This document shows positions 7,715 through 11,422 of a stretch of 11,422 nucleotides of DNA, piece by piece. This DNA comes from Cellvibrionales bacterium UBA2034 (GTDB lineage: Bacteria > Pseudomonadota > Gammaproteobacteria > Pseudomonadales > UBA7239): the NCBI GenBank assembly GCA_002333095.1, contig DDBK01000163.1, positions 46,456-57,877 on the forward strand, written 5' to 3'. The notes under the pieces were generated by a model. That model saw only the letters and a list, made by a program, of their open reading frames with translations. It made no database searches and was not told the DNA's origin. The stretch's first letter is position 1, and each line of letters begins with the position of its first letter. A program made the position numbers and the translations under genes.

Positions 7715-8367
7715 GGCTTGTCATCCTGAACGCTGAGCATTTGCCGCGCCACGCGTTTCAATTCCTGTTTGTAGCTATTCAATTTAGGGGCATCCAGCTG
7801 CGCAATCGTTTCTGCGTTGGCTAGCAATGGTGCATCCATAATGAAGAACATCGAAGCACCTGCGAGAATGGACCAGAATTGCACCGGATCCATTGCACGA
7901 AATGCATGGCTGCGTTGTCCTTCACTGAGTGCACTGATCAAACGCGCAAACATTGGTTCAACATGGCGTTGTACTTCAGGACGCAACCCGCCCTCAGAGC
8001 CAGCCACCTCACGCATGAACAGGCGCATGAGGGTAGGGCGTTCGCCCGCGAAATCCAGCCAGGCTTCCACAGCGGCTTCAACACGCTCCGCCAGGCCAAC
8101 CGGGAGATCCAGGGCAGTGCTGATGCGTTCATTGAGCTGGGTGAACAGCTTTTCCAGCACCGCGTTGTACAGGGTTTCCTTGTCCTGGAAGTGGTAGATC
8201 ACCGCCGTGCGGGTAATGCCCACATCATCTGCAATATCTTCCAGCCGGCAGGGGTAAAAGCCTGTGGCGGCAAAGCGCAGTTCGGCCGCGCCGAGTATCA
8301 ACTCACGGGTCTCGTCCGCCTTGAGGGTGGTGCGGCGGGGGGGCGGGGCGATATGACTTACTGACAT
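7711..8367 (-). CDS. TetR-family transcriptional regulator of the corrinoid operon
   Basis: This 218-residue protein has a TetR DNA-binding domain at residues about 18-64. Helix 1 contains ILGAAELRFAATGFY, and the recognition helix region reads IADDVGITRTAVIYHFQDKE. The C-terminal ligand/dimer domain has TetR-like helical composition but no specific signature I recognise. A proline/arginine-rich stretch (IAPPPRRTTLK) precedes the domain. It is the first gene of the operon, and its last 4 nt overlap the activator start (ATGA). A 16-bp palindrome lies just 9 nt upstream of its ATG, so autoregulation and control of the whole operon is the simple reading. The ligand is probably the demethylation substrate or a related compound. 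There is no Shine-Dalgarno before the ATG, and no other start codon would preserve the full DNA-binding domain. Confidence 0.9.
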   Translation of the reverse strand: MSVSHIAPPPRRTTLKADETRELILGAAELRFAATGFYPCRLEDIADDVGITRTAVIYHFQDKETLYNAVLEKLFTQLNERISTALDLPVGLAERVEAAVEAWLDFAGERPTLMRLFMREVAGSEGGLRPEVQRHVEPMFARLISALSEGQRSHAFRAMDPVQFWSILAGASMFFIMDAPLLANAETIAQLDAPKLNSYKQELKRVARQMLSVQDDKP

Positions 8368-8373
8368 GCAAGT

Positions 8374-8402
8374 AGCTTACTCGTGAGTAAGTTTTGATGC
8401 AA
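8374..8402 (-). promoter_or_regulatory. Putative tetR-operon promoter giving a near-leaderless mRNA
   Basis: On the minus strand TTGCAT (8402-8397) and TAAGCT (8379-8374) are separated by 17 bp and could be -35 and -10 boxes. Both are imperfect matches. Transcription would then begin close to the ATG at 8367, consistent with the lack of a Shine-Dalgarno there. The operator palindrome lies in the spacer and overlaps the -10. Confidence 0.33.
8376..8391. promoter_or_regulatory. TetR-type palindromic operator
   Basis: The sequence CTTACTCGTGAGTAAG has perfect 7-bp arms around a 2-bp centre, the size and symmetry usual for TetR-family operators. It sits 9 nt upstream of the tetR start and about 180 nt from the divergent ferritin-like gene. 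A further half-site-like ACTTACT occurs at 8357-8363, just inside tetR, which may allow a second weaker contact. Confidence 0.72.
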
Positions 8403-8418
8403 GGGGATGTTGTGTAGG

Positions 8419-8449
8419 GGAGCAAGGCCGCCGTTGCCTCCCGTGCTCC
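8419..8449. other. Imperfect hairpin in the tetR/ferritin intergenic region
   Basis: GGAGCA + AGGC (8419-8428) pairs with GCCT (8436-8439) and TGCTCC (8444-8449), with a 7-nt loop and a 4-nt one-sided bulge. No T-run follows on either strand, so it is not an obvious terminator. It could be a structured site or chance in a GC-rich patch. The rest of 8368-8572 holds only the promoter and operator signals listed separately. Confidence 0.3.
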
Positions 8450-8521
8450 AGTAGAAGTGCGGCCGCTTAACGGGTTGAAACGGAAAGAAAAATCTTACAT
8501 TGCCAACAGATAGGCGCATGC

Positions 8522-8550
8522 TTGGCTGTGTTATGCACCCCGCTTATAGC
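8522..8550 (+). promoter_or_regulatory. Possible promoter of the ferritin-like gene
   Basis: TTGGCT (8522-8527) and TATAGC (8545-8550) are spaced by 17 bp and would start the transcript roughly 16 nt before the ATG at 8573. Both boxes are moderate matches. I see no convincing Fur or IscR site nearby. Confidence 0.3.
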
Positions 8551-8572
8551 GCTATTCATCGAGGAAATAACC

Positions 8573-8860
8573 ATGTCAAATGAAGGCTATCACGAACCAA
8601 TAAATGAACTCTCAGATGAAACCCGGGATATGCACAGGGCCATTACATCACTGATGGAAGAGCTCGAAGCAGTAGACTGGTACAACCAGAGAGTGGATGC
8701 GTGCAAAAATGAAGAATTGAAGGCAATACTGGCACACAACAGGGATGAGGAAAAAGAGCACGCTGCTATGGTGCTTGAGTGGATCAGAAGAAACGACAAA
8801 CGCTTTGACAAGGAATTAAAAGATTACCTTTTTACAGATAAACCGATCGCACACAAATAA
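8573..8860 (+). CDS. Encapsulated-ferritin-type (EncFtn) protein without an encapsulin-targeting tail
   Basis: This 95-residue protein starts at the ATG at 8573, preceded by GAGGAA (8561-8566). An upstream in-frame ATG at 8522 would overlap the promoter and has no ribosome site. It matches the core of EncFtn, the two-helix ferritin-like protein whose dimers build a diiron ferroxidase centre at the subunit interface. Retained residues, offset by two from Rhodospirillum rubrum EncFtn as I recall it, are Glu29, Glu30, Glu32, Trp36, Tyr37, Glu60 and His63 (SLMEELEAVDWYNQR and RDEEKEHAAMVLEW). Family members packed in encapsulins carry a C-terminal linker and a short targeting peptide after the PIAH motif. 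Here the protein stops at PIAHK, and no encapsulin gene lies beside it. It should oxidise Fe(II) but has no evident compartment. Confidence 0.9.
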   Translation: MSNEGYHEPINELSDETRDMHRAITSLMEELEAVDWYNQRVDACKNEELKAILAHNRDEEKEHAAMVLEWIRRNDKRFDKELKDYLFTDKPIAHK

Positions 8861-8872
8861 AATGCAGAACAA

Positions 8873-9510
<638 letters not shown>

Positions 9511-9529
9511 TTATTTAAAGCGGATATTT

Positions 9530-10324
9530 TTATTTAAAACTGTGTTCATCGGCAGGAAAAGCCCCGCTTTTGACGTCTTCAACATAAGCACGTAAAGCCG
9601 CTGGAATGTCTTCGCTGTCGCGTAAAAAGTTTTTGGTGAACTTGGGCGCGCGGCTAGGCGTGAGGCCTAGCATGTCATACAGCACCAGCACTTGTGCATC
9701 AGTATTAGGGCCGGCGCCAATGCCAATCACTGGAATAGTGAGCGCGCGGGTAATGTCAGTGGCCAATGCAGTAGGAACACATTCAAGCACCAACAGATCG
9801 GCGCCCGCCTGTTCCAGGGTTTGCGCATCATTCAATATTTGTTGTGCGTGATCAGCGTCGCGCCCCTGCACTTTATACCCGCCAAATTTGTTTACCGATT
9901 GCGGGGTAAGCCCAAGATGCGCACAAGCAGGAATGCCGCGTTGTGACATTTTATGAAACGTTTCTGCCAGCCATTCGCCGCCTTCCAGCTTGATCATGTG
10001 TGCGCCCGATTGCATCAGCGTGGCTGCATTTTGCAATGCTGTATCACTGTCGCCATAACTCATAAAAGGCATATCGGCCATGATCAGCGAGCGTTTTGCG
10101 CCGCGTTTTACTGCAGCAGTGTGATAGGCAATCTGTTCGATGGTGACAGGCAGTGTGGTGTCATGCCCTTGTATAACCATACCAAGGGAGTCGCCGACCA
10201 GAATCACTTCAACTTCAGCTTCGCTGATAAAGTGCGCAAATGTTGCATCGTACGCTGCCAGTACAGCAAACTTTTCACCATCCTCCTTCATGTTTTGCAG
10301 GGTGTTGATCGTGATAGTGCGCAT
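9530..10324 (-). CDS. panB: 3-methyl-2-oxobutanoate hydroxymethyltransferase (ketopantoate hydroxymethyltransferase)
   Basis: This 264-residue enzyme makes ketopantoate from ketoisovalerate using 5,10-methylene-tetrahydrofolate, the first committed step of pantothenate synthesis. Metal and catalytic residues fall at the E. coli-like positions: Asp45 ([10 protein letters not shown]), Asp84 (IMADMPF), Glu114 (IKLEGGEW) and Glu181 (LVLECVPT). [14 protein letters not shown] is also present. The length equals the E. coli enzyme. The ribosome site is weak (GAG about 8 nt before the ATG). panC, the usual next gene, is absent: gmk follows after 34 nt. The deoxynucleoside kinase ends 21 nt upstream. 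Confidence 0.97.
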   Translation of the reverse strand: MRTITINTLQNMKEDGEKFAVLAAYDATFAHFISEAEVEVILVGDSLGMVIQGHDTTLPVTIEQIAYHTAAVKRGAKRSLIMADMPFMSYGDSDTALQNAATLMQSGAHMIKLEGGEWLAETFHKMSQRGIPACAHLGLTPQSVNKFGGYKVQGRDADHAQQILNDAQTLEQAGADLLVLECVPTALATDITRALTIPVIGIGAGPNTDAQVLVLYDMLGLTPSRAPKFTKNFLRDSEDIPAALRAYVEDVKSGAFPADEHSFK

Positions 10325-10345
10325 CGATGTTCTCGTCTGGAAGAA

Positions 10346-11029
10346 TCAGATTGTGGAGGGGTTGTAATAATGCCGGCCATTACGGATGGTGAGCATGTAT
10401 TCAACCAGTTCACGGTAGTGTGCCGGATTATTTGCCAGATCAATGTCCGCAGCGTTCACTATTAATAATGGCGTATCGTTATAGTAATGAAACAGCTGTG
10501 TATAGGCTTCATTAAGCTGTTGCAGGTATTCAAGGTCAATCCGTTGTTCTGCGGCAATACCACGCTGCCGGACACGTTTCATCAAGGTATCAACCGGCGC
10601 TTGCAGATAAACCACCAGATCCGGTTTGGGTGCATCGATGATTAACTGGTCATACACTTTTTTGTACAGGTTGAATTCATCGTCATCAAGGGTAACGCGC
10701 GCAAACAAGGGATCCTTGTTGAGCAGGAAATCTGCTATGCGCAGCGGCGAGAACATATCGCCCTGCCGCAATTCGCGGAATTGCTGGCTGCGCTGGAAGA
10801 GAAAGTACAGTTGGGTAGGAAGTGCGTTGCGTTTGCGGTCGAGATAGAAGCGCTCCAGAAACGGATTTTCTTCGGCGGCTTCCAGCAACGTCTGGTAACT
10901 GAATGTAGAAGCAAGGCGTTTGGCCAGCGTGGTTTTGCCGACGCCGATATTCCCCTCGACAGCAACAAAGCGCGGCAATGTGCGGCCTTCAAAATCAAAA
11001 TGGAGATTGTCGAAAGAGTCGTCAGTCAT
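10346..11029 (-). CDS. Deoxynucleoside kinase (dCK/dGK family)
   Basis: This 227-residue P-loop kinase phosphorylates deoxynucleosides in salvage. VAVEGNIGVGKTTLAKRL (22-39) is the family P-loop with the preceding acidic strand. LEAAEENPFLERFY carries the catalytic/substrate Glu region and the DR-type motif follows in YLDRKRN. RVRQRGIAAEQRI is the arginine-rich LID, and DLVVYLQAPVDTL the strand before it. Family members differ in base preference (dA/dG/dC/dT), and the specificity cannot be read here. Its ATG overlaps the end of folK by 8 nt, so the two are translationally coupled. This placement between folK and panB occurs in several gammaproteobacteria. Confidence 0.93.
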   Translation of the reverse strand: MTDDSFDNLHFDFEGRTLPRFVAVEGNIGVGKTTLAKRLASTFSYQTLLEAAEENPFLERFYLDRKRNALPTQLYFLFQRSQQFRELRQGDMFSPLRIADFLLNKDPLFARVTLDDDEFNLYKKVYDQLIIDAPKPDLVVYLQAPVDTLMKRVRQRGIAAEQRIDLEYLQQLNEAYTQLFHYYNDTPLLIVNAADIDLANNPAHYRELVEYMLTIRNGRHYYNPSTI

Positions 11030-11422
11030 TAGCTAGCTGCCACAGGCCTGTCGTGGAAAGTGCCGACAATGATGACCCAACACTGCACCCGTTGGGAAGC
11101 GCAAGATGAGGAGCGATGTCGGCGAGTGGAGCCAGCACAAATGCACGCGTGAACATGCGTGGATGGGGTAGCGTGAGTCTTGCATCGTCCATGGTGTGGT
11201 CGCCATAAAGCAGGAGATCCAGATCCAGCGTGCGTGCGCCCCAGCGCGTATGCCTTTCACGGTGTTGTTGTTGCTCGATAGCCTGCAGTTCATCCAGCAG
11301 CGCGTGGGGTGACAGGCGGGTGTGCAGGCAGGCGACACCGTTGATGTAATCCGGTTGTCCGCCCGGTCCACCGACCGGGCTGCTGCCATACCAGGGCGAT
11401 ACAGTTTTGAGGTTGGATGCGG
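11022..11422 (-). CDS. folK: 2-amino-4-hydroxy-6-hydroxymethyldihydropteridine pyrophosphokinase (partial, N-terminus beyond window)
   Basis: The frame enters from the right edge and gives the last 132 residues, with roughly the first 30 missing. Family motifs are SPWYGSSPVGGPGGQPDYING, the motif WGARTLDLDLLLYGD with the magnesium/substrate aspartates, and LPHPRMFTRAFVLAPLADIAP. The enzyme transfers pyrophosphate from ATP to 6-hydroxymethyl-dihydropterin in folate synthesis. The stop codon TGA (11024-11022) lies 5 nt inside the start of the deoxynucleoside kinase gene, in another frame. An open frame over the same stretch (11033-11389) is out of phase and is not the gene. Confidence 0.95.
   Translation of the reverse strand, partial: ASNLKTVSPWYGSSPVGGPGGQPDYINGVACLHTRLSPHALLDELQAIEQQQHRERHTRWGARTLDLDLLLYGDHTMDDARLTLPHPRMFTRAFVLAPLADIAPHLALPNGCSVGSSLSALSTTGLWQLAND

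Noticed and set aside
7103..7729. Long plus-strand open frame (208 codons) antisense to the activator gene
   Set aside because: It lies wholly opposite a clear 689-residue protein with family motifs, has no Shine-Dalgarno and gives a low-complexity, motif-free translation. Similar antisense frames at 3640-4263 and 5713-6172 fail the same way.
8522..8572. Longer EncFtn start at 8522
   Set aside because: The added residues are not family-like and the AUG has no Shine-Dalgarno, whereas GAGGAA precedes the ATG at 8573 at good spacing.
11033..11389. Minus-strand open frame of 118 codons
   Set aside because: It is an out-of-phase frame over folK; the neighbouring frame carries the HPPK motifs and runs off the window edge.

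Overview
The window looks like chromosomal DNA of a gammaproteobacterium, probably a marine or environmental aerobe. The evidence is a minus-strand housekeeping block folK - deoxynucleoside kinase - panB - gmk (8878-11422), whose proteins read like gammaproteobacterial versions, together with strong Shine-Dalgarno sites and moderate GC. The genus cannot be fixed from this sequence alone. I see no tRNA, rRNA, CRISPR array, insertion sequence or phage gene, and no gene-free stretch longer than about 205 bases.

Layout, left to right. (1) 1-947, minus: the N-terminal part of an exported DUF4105 / Lnb-N-type protein that runs off the left edge. (2) 1008-2465, plus: a tight three-gene operon, divergent from the first gene. 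It encodes a small exported protein resembling DUF3015, then two tandem paralogous cytosolic proteins with a STAS/SpoIIAA-like look. It ends at a strong bidirectional hairpin terminator (2492-2520). (3) 8367-2542, minus: a five-gene operon of TetR regulator, RACE-type reductive activator with an N-terminal 2Fe-2S domain, corrinoid protein, MtmB-family methyltransferase without pyrrolysine, and methyltetrahydrofolate-type corrinoid methyltransferase. It uses the same terminator from the other side. (4) 8368-8572: a divergent promoter region carrying a 16-bp palindromic operator just upstream of tetR. (5) 8573-8860, plus: an encapsulated-ferritin-type protein that lacks the usual C-terminal encapsulin-targeting tail and has no encapsulin gene beside it. 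(6) 8878-11422, minus: gmk, panB, a deoxynucleoside kinase and partial folK, transcribed towards the ferritin gene.

The centrepiece is region 3. It is a self-contained corrinoid methyl-transfer system: methyltransferase I (MtmB family) moves a methyl group from an unknown substrate to the corrinoid protein, the second methyltransferase passes it to tetrahydrofolate, and the 2Fe-2S/ASKHA protein reactivates the oxidised corrinoid. TetR probably controls the whole set. MtmB in methanogens depends on pyrrolysine read from an in-frame UAG. Here the frame is open, and the corresponding position is occupied by an ordinary residue (Gly203 or a neighbour). By analogy with the non-pyrrolysine MttB relatives that act on betaines, the substrate is probably something other than monomethylamine. 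This is the best candidate in the window for an undescribed system. The orphan ferritin-like protein and the tandem-paralogue operon are secondary points of interest.
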